Shown: in pieces, positions 18,165 through 27,718 of the stretch | Position numbering within the stretch: position 1 is the stretch's first letter | Layout of the letters: every line of letters starts with the position of its first letter | Assembly: GCF_001269385.1 (NCBI RefSeq) | Contig: NZ_CXOO01000015.1 | Span: 1-64,000, forward strand | Source: Limnohabitans sp. DM1 | Lineage (GTDB): Bacteria > Pseudomonadota > Gammaproteobacteria > Burkholderiales > Burkholderiaceae_C | Length of the DNA stretch: 64,000 nucleotides | Reading direction: 5' to 3' | Made by a program: the position numbers and the translations under genes | Notes under the pieces: model-generated | What the model was told of the DNA's origin: nothing | The model's input: the letters and a program-made list of their open reading frames with translations, nothing else | Databases searched by the model: none

Positions 18165-18998
18165 TCACAACTCCGCCGACGCACCAGATGGGCGCGAATT
18201 GATTGAAAGCACCCAGTCCACGACAAGGTTGATACCGATGGTCATCAAGGCAATGGCCAAGGCTGGCCACATGGGTGCCATCAGACCAAAAGAGATGGCT
18301 TGAGCGTTGTCCCGCACCATGCCGCCCCAGTCCGCCAGGGGTGGCTGAATGCCCAAACCCAGAAAACTCAGGCCAGCGACAAACAAAAAGTTAAAACAAA
18401 AACGCAAACCGAATTCTGCAATCATGGGGGGGGCCGCGTTGGGCAATACCTCACGCCGGATGATCCACCACAGGCCCTCACCCCGCAATCGCGCCACTTC
18501 CACGAACTCGGTGACCGAAATATTCATCGCCACTGCTCTGGCCAATCTGAAAACGCGCGTGGCATCGAGGATGGCAATGGTGAGGATCAAAACGGGAATG
18601 GACGAGCCGAAAACAGACAGGATGATCAGCGCAAAGATGAGGAGTGGAATGCTCAGCATCACATCCACAATTCTTGACAAAGTCAGATCAATCCACTTGC
18701 CACCCACAGCCGCCAGAAAACCCGTCACAGTGCCGAACACAAAAGACAAAAGTGTCGTTGCCAGCGCCACGGCCACCGTCATTCTGGCTCCATAGATCAA
18801 ACGTGAAAAAATATCCCGACCGATGTTGTCTGTGCCCAGCCAGTGTTGTGCGGAGGGTGGATCCCACGTACCGGCCAAGGTTTCAGATTCGCCATAGGGT
18901 GCAAGCCAAGGGGCAAATATGGCCAAGCTCAGGAAAATGAAAATGATGGAAAGGCCCATCTTTGCAGAGGGGGTCGGAGTTTGTCCAAATAAGCGCAT
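18165..18998 (-). CDS. Peptide/nickel-type ABC importer permease (DppC type)
   Basis: A 277-residue inner-membrane permease. The N-terminal loop ending in HWLGTDNIGRDIFSRLIYGAR is the DppC/OppC signature, and the EAA-type loop is SVTEFVEVARLRGEGLWWII followed by REVLPNAAPP. About six helices are visible. It lies 21 bases downstream of the DppB-type permease and should form the channel with it. Confidence 0.92.
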   Translation of the reverse strand: MRLFGQTPTPSAKMGLSIIFIFLSLAIFAPWLAPYGESETLAGTWDPPSAQHWLGTDNIGRDIFSRLIYGARMTVAVALATTLLSFVFGTVTGFLAAVGGKWIDLTLSRIVDVMLSIPLLIFALIILSVFGSSIPVLILTIAILDATRVFRLARAVAMNISVTEFVEVARLRGEGLWWIIRREVLPNAAPPMIAEFGLRFCFNFLFVAGLSFLGLGIQPPLADWGGMVRDNAQAISFGLMAPMWPALAIALMTIGINLVVDWVLSINSRPSGASAEL

Positions 18999-19019
18999 TT
19001 TTTAGTTCTTTGAATGGAT

Positions 19020-19967
19020 TTATCGTGGCTTGCGCAACCGGGGATTGACCAAGATCGCCAGCACATCGGCCAAGGTGTTGAGCACCACAAATGCACCAGC
19101 AAAAATAAGACCACACGCCTGAACAACTGGCAGATCGCGTTTAGACACTGCATCCACCATCAGTTGCCCAATGCCTGGGTACACAAAAACCACTTCAATG
19201 ACCACCACACCAACAATCAAATAAGCCAAATTGAGTGCGACCACGGCAATGATCGGTGCCGCAGCATTGGGCAGTGCATGGCGAATCACGATGCGTGACC
19301 GTGTCAAACCCTTGAGAAAGGCCATCTCTATGTAGGGTTGGGACATGATGGACAAAACCGATGCCCGGGTCATGCGCAACATGTGCGCAGTCACCAACAG
19401 TGTCAAGGTGATGGCCGGCAAGGCTGTGACATACAGACGCTCGCCCAAGGCCATGTCCGGAAACACCGTCGCCAGTGAAGGCAGCCAATCGAGTTGCACG
19501 GAAAACACCATGATCAACAGGTAGGCAATGAAGAACTCGGGCACCGAGATGGTCATCAATGACAAGACATTGGACGCACGGTCGACCGACTTTCCTTCAT
19601 TGATCGCAGACACAATCCCCAAGCCAACGGCCAAAGGAATGGCAATCAATGCTGCAAAACACGCCAGGAACAAGGTGTTCAGAAAACGTGGCGCAATTTC
19701 TTCCAAAATGGGTCTTTGGTTGGTCATGGACACACCCAGATCACCACTGAGTGCTCCTGTTAGCCAGTTCATGTACCGCGTTGTCGCCGGCAGGTCCAAG
19801 CCCAATTCCTTGCGGAATACCGCCAGTGTTTCGGCGGTGGCACCTTGCCCCAGTACTGCACTGGCGACATCGCCAGGCAGTACTTCGGTTGCGGCAAAGA
19901 TAAGCATGCTCACAGCCAACAAAGTCAACACACCCAATAACAGTCGGCTGAATACGATTCTCAACAT
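19020..19967 (-). CDS. Peptide/nickel-type ABC importer permease (DppB type)
   Basis: A 315-residue permease with the DppB N-terminus (first helix, then PGDVASAVLGQGATAETLAV and LGLDLPATTRYMNWL). The EAA-like loop QPYIEMAFLKGLTRSRIVIR leads into HALPNAAAPII. Six hydrophobic segments are present. It follows the binding-protein gene by 25 bases. Confidence 0.92.
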   Translation of the reverse strand: MLRIVFSRLLLGVLTLLAVSMLIFAATEVLPGDVASAVLGQGATAETLAVFRKELGLDLPATTRYMNWLTGALSGDLGVSMTNQRPILEEIAPRFLNTLFLACFAALIAIPLAVGLGIVSAINEGKSVDRASNVLSLMTISVPEFFIAYLLIMVFSVQLDWLPSLATVFPDMALGERLYVTALPAITLTLLVTAHMLRMTRASVLSIMSQPYIEMAFLKGLTRSRIVIRHALPNAAAPIIAVVALNLAYLIVGVVVIEVVFVYPGIGQLMVDAVSKRDLPVVQACGLIFAGAFVVLNTLADVLAILVNPRLRKPR

Positions 19968-19992
19968 GTCTTACCTTTTATCAAGCCAAGAA

Positions 19993-21585
19993 TCAGGCAA
20001 ACCATCCGGTTTCTGCGATCCGGTCATCCGCGAGGTCGTAACGGGGGTGAGGATCGTTGCCCATGACGTTTTTGGCATAGCCATCCAAATAGTCACTGAT
20101 GGCAAAACAAACCATGCCGCCGTCGTCTGCAACGATCTCTTGCGCGCGGGCATACATCTCACTGCGCTTGGCTTCGTTCAGTTCAACACGTGCTTCCAGA
20201 ATCAGTTTGTCAAACTCGGCGTTTTTCCATTTGGTGTCATTCCACTCAGCATCTGATTTGAAGGTGGTCGACAAGGCCACGTCTGCCGTTGGGCGACTTC
20301 CCCAGTAGGCGGCGCAGAAGGGCTGCTTGAGCCACACATCACTCCAGTAACCATCGGCGGCTACCTTTTTGACTTTCAGCTGAATGCCTGCTTTTTTCAG
20401 TGACTCCTGGTAGATCGATGCGCAATCGACAGCGGAACCCCAGGCCCCCTCAGAGGTGAGCAATTCGAGATCCGAAGCCGCGACACCGGAACGCTTGAAG
20501 TGGAATGCGGCTTTGTCCGGGTCATAAGCACGCTGGGCCATCTTCTTGTTATAGAAAGGATTGTTGGCATCCAAGGTGTGGTCGTTGCCCACGGATGCAA
20601 AACCATTGAACACCGTGTCAATGATCTTTTTGCGATCAATACCGAACTTCAACGCGGTTCTCAGGTCCTTGTTGTTGTAAGGTGCCGCCGTGACATGAGA
20701 GACGAAACAGTAGCGGTTGCCAGAGCCTTTGGTCCGAACAATGTTGAGCTTCGGATTTTTGGCCAGCAAATTCACGGTCCTGGCATCCAGGCGGTTGGCT
20801 GCATCGATTTTTCCGGATTGGAGTGCAGCTGTACGGGCCGCCTTGTCATTGATGTACAAAATTTCCACGGCATCGAAATTGCCACGGCCTGGCTTCCAGT
20901 AGCTGCCTTTGTTCTTGAACGTGATGCGGACACCTGGCTCGAATTTCTCGAGCGTGAAAGCACCTGTACCGTCTGGTTTCGTCCAATCTGTCCAGCCATT
21001 GGAAGTCACCACCAAATGGTAATCCGACAAGACGGATGGGAAGTCGGCATTACCGCTCTCCAGCGTGAACTGCACTTGCGTCGGTGACAGCTTCTTCATT
21101 TCCTTGATTTGCTTGAGCAAACCTTTGGCGGGCGATTTCGTATCACCCATGTGCAACGACAAGGAATACAGGATGTCATCGGCATCGAGCGTCTTGCCCG
21201 ATGTGAACTTGATGCCTTTGCGCACATTGAACACCCACTCGGTCGCACCAGGCTTGGTGGACCAGCTCTCCAACAATTCACCTTTGGCTTTGCCATCATT
21301 ACCAATTTCAATAAAGCCATTCATCAACGTCAATGACGCTGCAATCATGATGGAGTCTGCATAAGTGCGAGGATCGAGAGAATCGCTGGCACTTCCACCC
21401 TCCATGCCCACACGAAGGGTTCCGCCTTTTTTAGGGGTTTTCTTTGTTTGTGCAGCTGCCTCGCCGGCCAACAACAAACCACCGAGCGAAGAGCCAACAC
21501 CCAGCGCGCTGGCACGGGAGACGAATTCCCGACGCGACAATTTCCCATTGGCTACAAGAGCGTTCAGTTGTTCCATATCGTTCAT
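19993..21585 (-). CDS. Peptide/nickel-type ABC importer binding protein (SBP family 5), Tat-exported
   Basis: A 530-residue periplasmic binding protein. The N-terminus contains SRREFVSRASALGVGSSLGG and an Ala-rich end (GEAAAQ), a twin-arginine signal, so it is probably exported folded by Tat. The family 5 signature appears as WSTKPGATEWVFNVRKGIKF with DADDILYSL after it. Family 5 ligands include peptides, but in soil and freshwater Burkholderiales also opines, sugar acids and glycosides. A dehydratase of the enolase superfamily lies just upstream, so an acid sugar or related compound is possible. Confidence 0.9.
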   Translation of the reverse strand: MNDMEQLNALVANGKLSRREFVSRASALGVGSSLGGLLLAGEAAAQTKKTPKKGGTLRVGMEGGSASDSLDPRTYADSIMIAASLTLMNGFIEIGNDGKAKGELLESWSTKPGATEWVFNVRKGIKFTSGKTLDADDILYSLSLHMGDTKSPAKGLLKQIKEMKKLSPTQVQFTLESGNADFPSVLSDYHLVVTSNGWTDWTKPDGTGAFTLEKFEPGVRITFKNKGSYWKPGRGNFDAVEILYINDKAARTAALQSGKIDAANRLDARTVNLLAKNPKLNIVRTKGSGNRYCFVSHVTAAPYNNKDLRTALKFGIDRKKIIDTVFNGFASVGNDHTLDANNPFYNKKMAQRAYDPDKAAFHFKRSGVAASDLELLTSEGAWGSAVDCASIYQESLKKAGIQLKVKKVAADGYWSDVWLKQPFCAAYWGSRPTADVALSTTFKSDAEWNDTKWKNAEFDKLILEARVELNEAKRSEMYARAQEIVADDGGMVCFAISDYLDGYAKNVMGNDPHPRYDLADDRIAETGWFA

Positions 21586-21753
21586 GATGTGAATCTTTCG
21601 TAAATTGATTTGACAGAGCCGTTTAACAACTCGGCGCTTAGGTTATCTCTGACTTCCTGGACATGAATCATCGGAAACCCGTGATGCAATCCGAGTATTT
21701 GCCCCCATGTAGTACTCGCAATGCATCACAACATTTTTCAGCGATGACAAGAC

Positions 21754-22944
21754 TCAAGGCAGGATCGGGTGGTGTGTCATGTCCAAGTGCAGTGCTGTGC
21801 CGGTGTAGGGGTGCTTCAAGGCCACCTCTTCGTTGAGTTCCACACCCAAACCGGGTTCGGTCGGCGGGATGATATAGCCGTCTTGCCACTGGATCGGTTT
21901 CTTCAAAATCTCGGAATGGAAACCTGTCCAATCCAAGATACTTTCTTGGATCAGGAAGTTCGGGCTGCAGGTGGCCAGCTGGATGTTGGCCGCGCCCACC
22001 ACCGGTCCGCAATACAGGTGCGGCGCGATTTGCACGTGGTAGGCCTCGGCCATGGAAGCGATTTTTTTCGCTTCCAAAATGCCACCGACGCGGCCCAGGT
22101 TCATTTGCAAAATCGCGGCAGCCCCTTCTTCGAGCAAACGCACAAAGTCGTATTTCGTGGCCAAGCGTTCGCCAGTGGCGATCGGGATGCTCGTGCCACG
22201 GGCGACCTTGGCCATCTCGCGGGGGTTGTCCGGGGGCATCGGCTCTTCGAACCACAGCGGGTCGTAAGGCTCCAACCGGCGCGCCAGGCGCAGTGCACCT
22301 GCCGCCGTCATCTGGCCGTGCGTGCCGAACAAGAGGTCGGCCTTGGTGCCCACGGCTTCGCGCAACATCCGCACGAAGGTTTCGGACCGTTCCAACTCGG
22401 TGAGTGAGAGCTGGCGGCCGTCATAAGCGGAGTACGGGCCAGCCGGGTCGAACTTGAGCGCGGTGAAGCCCATGGCGAGGTATTCGGCGGCGCGCTCGGC
22501 GGCCAAGAACGGGTCGGCGTAGACGTCGGTCTTGTCGCCGGGCTTGGGGTAAATGTAGGTGTAGCTGCGCAGCTTCTCGTGCACTTGGCCGCCCAACAAT
22601 TTATAGACCGGTTTGTTCACGTCTTTGCCCACGATGTCCCAGCAGGCCATTTCGATGCCGCTCAAGATGCCCATCATCGACAGATCGGGGTGCTGGGTGA
22701 AACCGCTCGAATACACGCTGCGCCAAATGCGCTCGATGTTGTAGGGCTCTTGTCCGATCACGCAGCGCTCGACCACGTCTTTGATCATTTTTTCCACCAC
22801 GTGCGGGTGGAAAGGCAAGCTGTACACCTCGCCCAAGCCTTCAATGCCGGCGTCGGTGATGAGTTTCAAAAAAACAAAATAGCGGCCACCAAACCCCGGG
22901 GGGGGGTTGCCGACCACAAAGGTTTTGACGTCGATGATTTTCAT
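21754..22944 (-). CDS. Enolase-superfamily dehydratase (mandelate racemase/galactonate dehydratase-like)
   Basis: A 396-residue enzyme of the mandelate racemase subgroup, which dehydrates or epimerises sugar acids by abstracting the proton next to a carboxylate. Visible elements: the catalytic Lys strand FTALKFDPAG, the metal glutamates in WFEEPMPPDN and ATGERLATKYDF, the strand-6 segment QMNLGRVGGI and the His strand APHLYCGPVVGAANIQ, the last like galactonate dehydratase. Strand 3, which in galactonate dehydratase supplies DxHG, reads FGTHGQ here: the His is kept but the Asp ligand is replaced. It is last in a nine-gene operon, 15 bases after an aldehyde dehydrogenase. The substrate is unknown. 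Confidence 0.82.
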   Translation of the reverse strand: MKIIDVKTFVVGNPPPGFGGRYFVFLKLITDAGIEGLGEVYSLPFHPHVVEKMIKDVVERCVIGQEPYNIERIWRSVYSSGFTQHPDLSMMGILSGIEMACWDIVGKDVNKPVYKLLGGQVHEKLRSYTYIYPKPGDKTDVYADPFLAAERAAEYLAMGFTALKFDPAGPYSAYDGRQLSLTELERSETFVRMLREAVGTKADLLFGTHGQMTAAGALRLARRLEPYDPLWFEEPMPPDNPREMAKVARGTSIPIATGERLATKYDFVRLLEEGAAAILQMNLGRVGGILEAKKIASMAEAYHVQIAPHLYCGPVVGAANIQLATCSPNFLIQESILDWTGFHSEILKKPIQWQDGYIIPPTEPGLGVELNEEVALKHPYTGTALHLDMTHHPILP

Positions 22945-22959
22945 GAGGTTCTCCCAGTT

Positions 22960-24384
22960 TCACTGTCCGTTGATGCACTTGTATTCGAGGTAGTCTTGCA
23001 AACCAAAGCGACCCCACTCGCGACCATTGCCCGACTGTTTGTAGCCGCCAAAGGGCGAGCAATATTCATTGCCCACACCATTGATGGAGATGGTGCCCGC
23101 GCGCAAGCGACGCGCCACGCGTTGCGCGGTCTCGGAGTTAGCGGTGTTGATGTAGGCGGCCAAGCCAAACGGGGTGTCGTTGGCCAAACGGATGGCGTGC
23201 GCTTCGTCGTCAAAGGGCAAGATGCACAGCACGGGGCCGAAGATCTCTTGCTGGGCAATCGCCATGTCGTTGCGCACATCGGCAAACACCGTGGGCTTGA
23301 CGTAGTAACCACGCTCAAACCCGTCGGGGCGCCCCAAGCCGCCGGCCACCAAGCGGGCCCCTTCGTCGAGACCCAACTGAATGAAACGCTGCACCGTCTC
23401 GAATTGGCGGCGCATGGCCAGTGGACCCACGCCATCACCGCGCTCGCTCGGGTGCACCACGCGCACCTGGGCCGCCACGCGTGCGGCAATCGCCACCGCT
23501 TCGTCGTACACGGCGCGCTGCACCAACAAACGCGTGGGTGCGTTGCACGACTGCCCGGTGTTGTTGAAGCACTTGCGCACCGCGCGCCCGATCGTTTCTT
23601 CCAAAGGCGCATCGGCGAACACGAGGTTGGGCGATTTGCCACCCAACTCCTGCACCACGCGCTTGACCGTGTCGGCCGAGACCTTGGCCACCGACACGCC
23701 GGCGGCGGTCGAGCCGGTGAAGGACACCAGGTCCACCTCGGGGTCTGCGCACAGCGCCGAGCCCACCACGGGGCCATCGCCGTACAGCAGGTTGAAAACA
23801 CCGGGCGGGTAACCGGCCTCGTGCACCATCTTGGCCACCAAGCGCGCCGACAAGGGCGCGAATTCGCTGGGCTTCATGACCACAGTGCAACCGGTCAACA
23901 AAGCCGGGGCCAGTTTGGACATGATCTGGTTGATGGGCCAGTTCCAGGGTGTGATGAGCACACACACACCAATGGGCTCGGCCAAGAGCTGACCGTGTGT
24001 GCCGATTGGTGCTTCAAAGGGGTAGTCCGCAGCCGCGTCCAAGGTGGCCTGGATGTGCCCCGGGCCACACTCGGCTTGGGAGTCGTAGGCCAAATCCCAC
24101 GGCGCGCCCATTTCGTGGCTGATGGCTTGGGCCATCTCGGTGTAACGTTGTTCGAACACCGTTTTGAGCTGCGCCAACAAGGCCCGGCGCTGCGCCATCG
24201 TGGTTTGGCTGAAGCCGTCAAAAGCGCGCCGCGCGGCTTGCACCGCCAGCGCCGCGTCCTCGGCCGAGCCCATGGCCACCGTGCCCATGACGCTCTCGTC
24301 GGCCGGGTTGACGATGGGGTGCTCGGCACCGGTCCTCTGGGGTTCTACCCAAGCGCCGTCGATATAAAAGTTGCATCGAATCAT
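22960..24384 (-). CDS. Aldehyde dehydrogenase, NAD(P)-dependent
   Basis: A 474-residue member of the classical ALDH superfamily, oxidising an aldehyde to an acid. The coenzyme motif FTGSTAAG, general base in QELGGKSPN and nucleophile Cys in NTGQSCNAPTR are all in place, and PFGGYKQSGNGREWG is near the end. The start MIRCNFYIDGAW follows AAGGA, while the longer upstream frame is Arg/Thr-rich and not ALDH-like. It is the eighth gene of the operon and the second of two non-identical ALDHs in a row, which implies two aldehyde steps or two substrates. Confidence 0.9.
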   Translation of the reverse strand: MIRCNFYIDGAWVEPQRTGAEHPIVNPADESVMGTVAMGSAEDAALAVQAARRAFDGFSQTTMAQRRALLAQLKTVFEQRYTEMAQAISHEMGAPWDLAYDSQAECGPGHIQATLDAAADYPFEAPIGTHGQLLAEPIGVCVLITPWNWPINQIMSKLAPALLTGCTVVMKPSEFAPLSARLVAKMVHEAGYPPGVFNLLYGDGPVVGSALCADPEVDLVSFTGSTAAGVSVAKVSADTVKRVVQELGGKSPNLVFADAPLEETIGRAVRKCFNNTGQSCNAPTRLLVQRAVYDEAVAIAARVAAQVRVVHPSERGDGVGPLAMRRQFETVQRFIQLGLDEGARLVAGGLGRPDGFERGYYVKPTVFADVRNDMAIAQQEIFGPVLCILPFDDEAHAIRLANDTPFGLAAYINTANSETAQRVARRLRAGTISINGVGNEYCSPFGGYKQSGNGREWGRFGLQDYLEYKCINGQ

Positions 24385-24409
24385 GTTGTTCCTTTGGCGT
24401 GTGGGAGTT

Positions 24410-25918
24410 TCAAACGAGGTTGAACCACGCCGATTTGCTTTGCATGTACGACAGCAGACTGTCGATGTGTTTGTCGCGCGAGTTGCCGCTTTGCTTGTAG
24501 CCACCAAAGGGCTGCGTCATGTCGCCGTCGCCAAAGCAGTTGACCCAAACCACGCCCGCCTCGAGCGCGCCCACCATGCGGTGCGCGGTTTTCAGGTCGG
24601 ACGTCCAGACCGAGGCGGCCAAGCCGTAGATGGAGTCGTTGGCCATCTGCAGCGCTTGTGCTTCGGTGTCAAAGGTTTGCACCGTGGCGACGGGGCCAAA
24701 GACCTCCTCTTGCACGATGGCCATCGACTGCGTCGCCCCGGCGATGAGCGTGGGCGCCACAAACGTGGCTTCCTCGCCCAAGGTGCTGCCGCCGCCTATC
24801 ACGCATTGCGCACCCTCGGCTTGGGCCAGCGCGATGCGTTTGAGCACACCAGCTTGGTGGCCTCGGCTGGCCAAGGGGCCCATGGTGGTGGCGGGATCCA
24901 AAGGGTCGCCGGGGCGGTAGGTTTGCTGCGTGCGCGCCACAAAGCGCTCCACAAAAGCGTCGTACAAGGAACGGTGCACCAACAAACGCGAACCGGCGTT
25001 GCACACCTGGCCGGCGTTGTCGTAGATGCCACCCACGGCGCGGTCCACCGCGGCGTCGAGGTCGTACAAATCGGGCATGAAGATTTGCGGGCTCTTGCCC
25101 CCGGTCTCCAAGGCCACCCGCTTGAGGTTGGACTGACCGGCATAGGCCATGAGCAACTTGCCCACGGCGGTCGATCCGGTGAAGGTGATCTTGGCGACAT
25201 CGGGGTGCAGGGCCAGCGCTTGTCCGGCTTCGGCCCCCACGCCATTGACCAGGTTGAACACCCCCTCGGGGCCGCCCGCGTCCACAAACAACTGCGCCAA
25301 ACGCGTGCACGTCAAGGGCGCTTGTTCGGCCGGCTTGAGCACCACACAGTTGCCCGCAGCCAAACAGGGTGCAAGCTTCCACATGGCCATGAGCATGGGG
25401 TAGTTCCAAGGGGTGATCGCCCCCACCACCCCCAAAGGCTCGTGTGTGATGAGGTGCATGGCCTCGGGCGCGGTGTGCGTGACGGCACCGTCGAGTTTGT
25501 CGATGCACTCGGCGAAATAACGCAAGGTGCGCAGCACCTCAGGCAGGTCGATGTTGAGCACATCGGAGATGGGCTTGCCCATGTCCAGCGTTTCGAGCAA
25601 TGCCAGCTCGTGTGCGTGTTGCTCGATCAGGTCGGCCCAGCGCTGCAACACCGCCATGCGTTGGCGCGGCGACTGCAGGCGCCAGCGCCCGTCGCGCCAA
25701 GCCGCTTGCGCCGAGGCCACGGCCGCGTCCACATCCTCGGCCTGGCCGCGCGCCACCTGGGCGATGAGCTGTCCGTTGGCCGGGTTGATGCAAGGCATGG
25801 TGGCGCCTGCGCGCGACGGCACGCTGCGGCCACCAATGAAATGGCTCTGAGCGGGCGTCAGCTTCGCAGCGGCTCGCGCCCAGTCGTCGCGTGTTCGTGT
25901 GGGGTTGGACGAGCTCAT
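24410..25918 (-). CDS. Aldehyde dehydrogenase, betaine-aldehyde/gamma-aminobutyraldehyde type
   Basis: A 502-residue ALDH with FTGSTAVGK, ETGGKSPQIF and the catalytic Cys in DNAGQVCNAGSRLLVH. It ends with FGDGDMTQPFGGYKQSGNSRDKH, a C-terminus I associate with puuC/aldehyde dehydrogenases for amino- or hydroxy-aldehydes. The start MSSSNPTRTRDDW was chosen because 56 codons upstream are not conserved in character. It begins 4 bases after the beta-hydroxyacid dehydrogenase stop, so the two are translated together. The substrate is inferred only as a small polar aldehyde. Confidence 0.88.
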   Translation of the reverse strand: MSSSNPTRTRDDWARAAAKLTPAQSHFIGGRSVPSRAGATMPCINPANGQLIAQVARGQAEDVDAAVASAQAAWRDGRWRLQSPRQRMAVLQRWADLIEQHAHELALLETLDMGKPISDVLNIDLPEVLRTLRYFAECIDKLDGAVTHTAPEAMHLITHEPLGVVGAITPWNYPMLMAMWKLAPCLAAGNCVVLKPAEQAPLTCTRLAQLFVDAGGPEGVFNLVNGVGAEAGQALALHPDVAKITFTGSTAVGKLLMAYAGQSNLKRVALETGGKSPQIFMPDLYDLDAAVDRAVGGIYDNAGQVCNAGSRLLVHRSLYDAFVERFVARTQQTYRPGDPLDPATTMGPLASRGHQAGVLKRIALAQAEGAQCVIGGGSTLGEEATFVAPTLIAGATQSMAIVQEEVFGPVATVQTFDTEAQALQMANDSIYGLAASVWTSDLKTAHRMVGALEAGVVWVNCFGDGDMTQPFGGYKQSGNSRDKHIDSLLSYMQSKSAWFNLV

Positions 25919-25922
25919 GGGT

Positions 25923-26855
25923 TTACTCGGCGACCAGCTCGGTCGGGTAACCGTCGGCGCGCAACTCCAAGCCGCAGGCCTGCTCGAGCATGCGCACCAC
26001 TTCGGGCGACTGCGCTTGGCTGCCGTACAGGCCGCGGGCGCGACGGAAAATTTGCTGCGTGATGCTGCCCAACTCGAGCGGCACACCCAGTTTTTCGGCG
26101 ATGCCGTTGACCAGGCCCAAGTCCTTGCAAGCCAAGTCCATGGTGAATTTCACGTTGTAGCTGCCGCTGAGGATCAGCTTGGATTCGGTTTCGTGCACAA
26201 AGCTGTTGCCCGAACTCGCGCGAATGGCGCGGTAGGTGGCGTCGGGGTCCACGCCGTATTTGGCCGGCAGCATCATGGCCTCACCGGCCGCCACCAAGTG
26301 GATGAACGCCAGCATGTTGGTGACCACCTTGACCACCGAAGCGTTGCCCATGGGACCCATGTAAATGATCTCGCCACCCATGGTGCCCAGCAGCGATTCG
26401 ACGCGCTCGAAGGTGTCTTTTTCACCGCCGACCAGCACGGTGATTTCACCCGAATTGGCCAAGTGAACACCGCCCGTGACGGGACACTCCAGCACCGAGA
26501 TCCCACGGGTTTTGGCCAAAGCGGCCAAGCGCTTGAGGTCTTCCAAGTCGGTGGTGCTCATCTCGATCCAGATGCCACCGGACTTGAGGTGCGTCAACAC
26601 GCCCTCGGGGCCTTCGACCACTTGGCGCGAGACGGCAGGTGACGGCAAGACGGTGATGACCACCTCGGCGTTGCGGCACACGCCCGCGACGTCGTCGGAC
26701 CACTGCGCACCGGCGGCGATCAAGCGTTGGGCGCTGGCTTTGTTCAAATCGGTCACGGTGACGGGAAAGCCCGCTTTGACCAAACTGTGGCACAAGCCTT
26801 CACCGAGGCTGCCCAATCCGATGAAGCCCACGGCGGGTTGGCTGGCGTTGTTCAT
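25923..26855 (-). CDS. Beta-hydroxyacid dehydrogenase (3-hydroxyisobutyrate/tartronate semialdehyde reductase type)
   Basis: A 310-residue NAD(P)-dependent enzyme interconverting a beta-hydroxy acid and its semialdehyde. The N-terminal Rossmann motif is VGFIGLGSLGEGLCHSLVKAG; the substrate-binding segment LECPVTGGVHLANSGEITVLV has the S/T-G-G-x-x-x-A pattern; and the catalytic Lys is in NASVVKVVTNML (usual GxGxxxK-x-x-N replaced by NASVVK-x-x-TN). The start follows AAAGGAAAC. It lies between a crotonase and an ALDH in the operon, so it probably supplies or removes the semialdehyde they handle. Confidence 0.88.
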   Translation of the reverse strand: MNNASQPAVGFIGLGSLGEGLCHSLVKAGFPVTVTDLNKASAQRLIAAGAQWSDDVAGVCRNAEVVITVLPSPAVSRQVVEGPEGVLTHLKSGGIWIEMSTTDLEDLKRLAALAKTRGISVLECPVTGGVHLANSGEITVLVGGEKDTFERVESLLGTMGGEIIYMGPMGNASVVKVVTNMLAFIHLVAAGEAMMLPAKYGVDPDATYRAIRASSGNSFVHETESKLILSGSYNVKFTMDLACKDLGLVNGIAEKLGVPLELGSITQQIFRRARGLYGSQAQSPEVVRMLEQACGLELRADGYPTELVAE

Positions 26856-26899
26856 GGTGTCTGTTTCCTTTGTTGCGTGTCTGTGGATGAGGTCTGACC

Positions 26900-27718
26900 T
26901 CAGGGTTTGGCTTTGGCATCGCGCCAAGCCAAGGCCGCTTGCATGCCTTCGGTGCTGCGGATGCGTTCGAATTCGACGTTTTCGGGGCGCACATTGGCCT
27001 CGATCAAGGTGGCGGTGTCGATGGCGGCCAGCAAAGCCTGGCGCATGCCGGCGATGTCCAGGCTGCGGTTGATGGCTTTTTTGGTCATTTGCACCGACAT
27101 GGCCGAGTAACCCGCCATGGCTTGGGCAACCTCCAGGGCGCGTTGCAAGTGCGTGCCGCCGTGCGTGACCTCATTGACCAGTCCCAACTCGTAAGCGCGT
27201 TGTGCCGTGACCCGGTCGCTGGCGGTGAGCAACAACTCTTTGGCCTGCTTGGGACCGATCAGCCAAGGCAAGACCAAGGCCGCGATGCTGGAGCCGAACT
27301 TCATTTCGGGCTCGCCCATGAGTGTGTCGGCATCGGCAATCGTCAAGTCGCACGACACGGCCAATTCCATGCCGCCACCAATGCAGTGGCCGTGGATGGC
27401 CGAGACGGTGGGCTTGGGGCAGTCCCAAAACTGCATGACAAAGTCAAAGTCGGCGCGCAAGACCTCGCCCCACTGCTCGGCCGTGGTGAGGTGTTGTTCG
27501 GCCAACTCTTTCAAGTCAAAGCCCGCGCTGAAGGCCCGGCCCTCGGCTGCCAGGACGATGGCACCGATGGCTGGATCGATCGAATAAGCGCGCAAGGCCT
27601 CGGTGGCCTCTTGCATCATTTGGCCATTGATGGCGTTGAGTTTGCGGGCGCGGCTCAGGTGAATCACGCCGACACGCCCGACGGTTTCGGTGCGGATGGT
27701 TTCGTATGGTTTGTTCAT
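26900..27718 (-). CDS. Enoyl-CoA hydratase (crotonase family)
   Basis: A 272-residue crotonase. The first oxyanion segment is LAAEGRAFSAGFDLKELAEQ, the second ISAIHGHCIGGGMELAVSCD-like (VSAIHGHCIGGGMELAV), followed by DTLMGEPEMKFGSSIAALVL. Of the two hydratase glutamates, the second may be served by the Glu in GEPEMKFG; the first is not obvious. Its ATG overlaps the stop of the acyl-CoA synthetase by 4 bases, a strong sign that the two act in sequence: acid activated to acyl-CoA, then hydrated or isomerised. Confidence 0.87.
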   Translation of the reverse strand: MNKPYETIRTETVGRVGVIHLSRARKLNAINGQMMQEATEALRAYSIDPAIGAIVLAAEGRAFSAGFDLKELAEQHLTTAEQWGEVLRADFDFVMQFWDCPKPTVSAIHGHCIGGGMELAVSCDLTIADADTLMGEPEMKFGSSIAALVLPWLIGPKQAKELLLTASDRVTAQRAYELGLVNEVTHGGTHLQRALEVAQAMAGYSAMSVQMTKKAINRSLDIAGMRQALLAAIDTATLIEANVRPENVEFERIRSTEGMQAALAWRDAKAKP

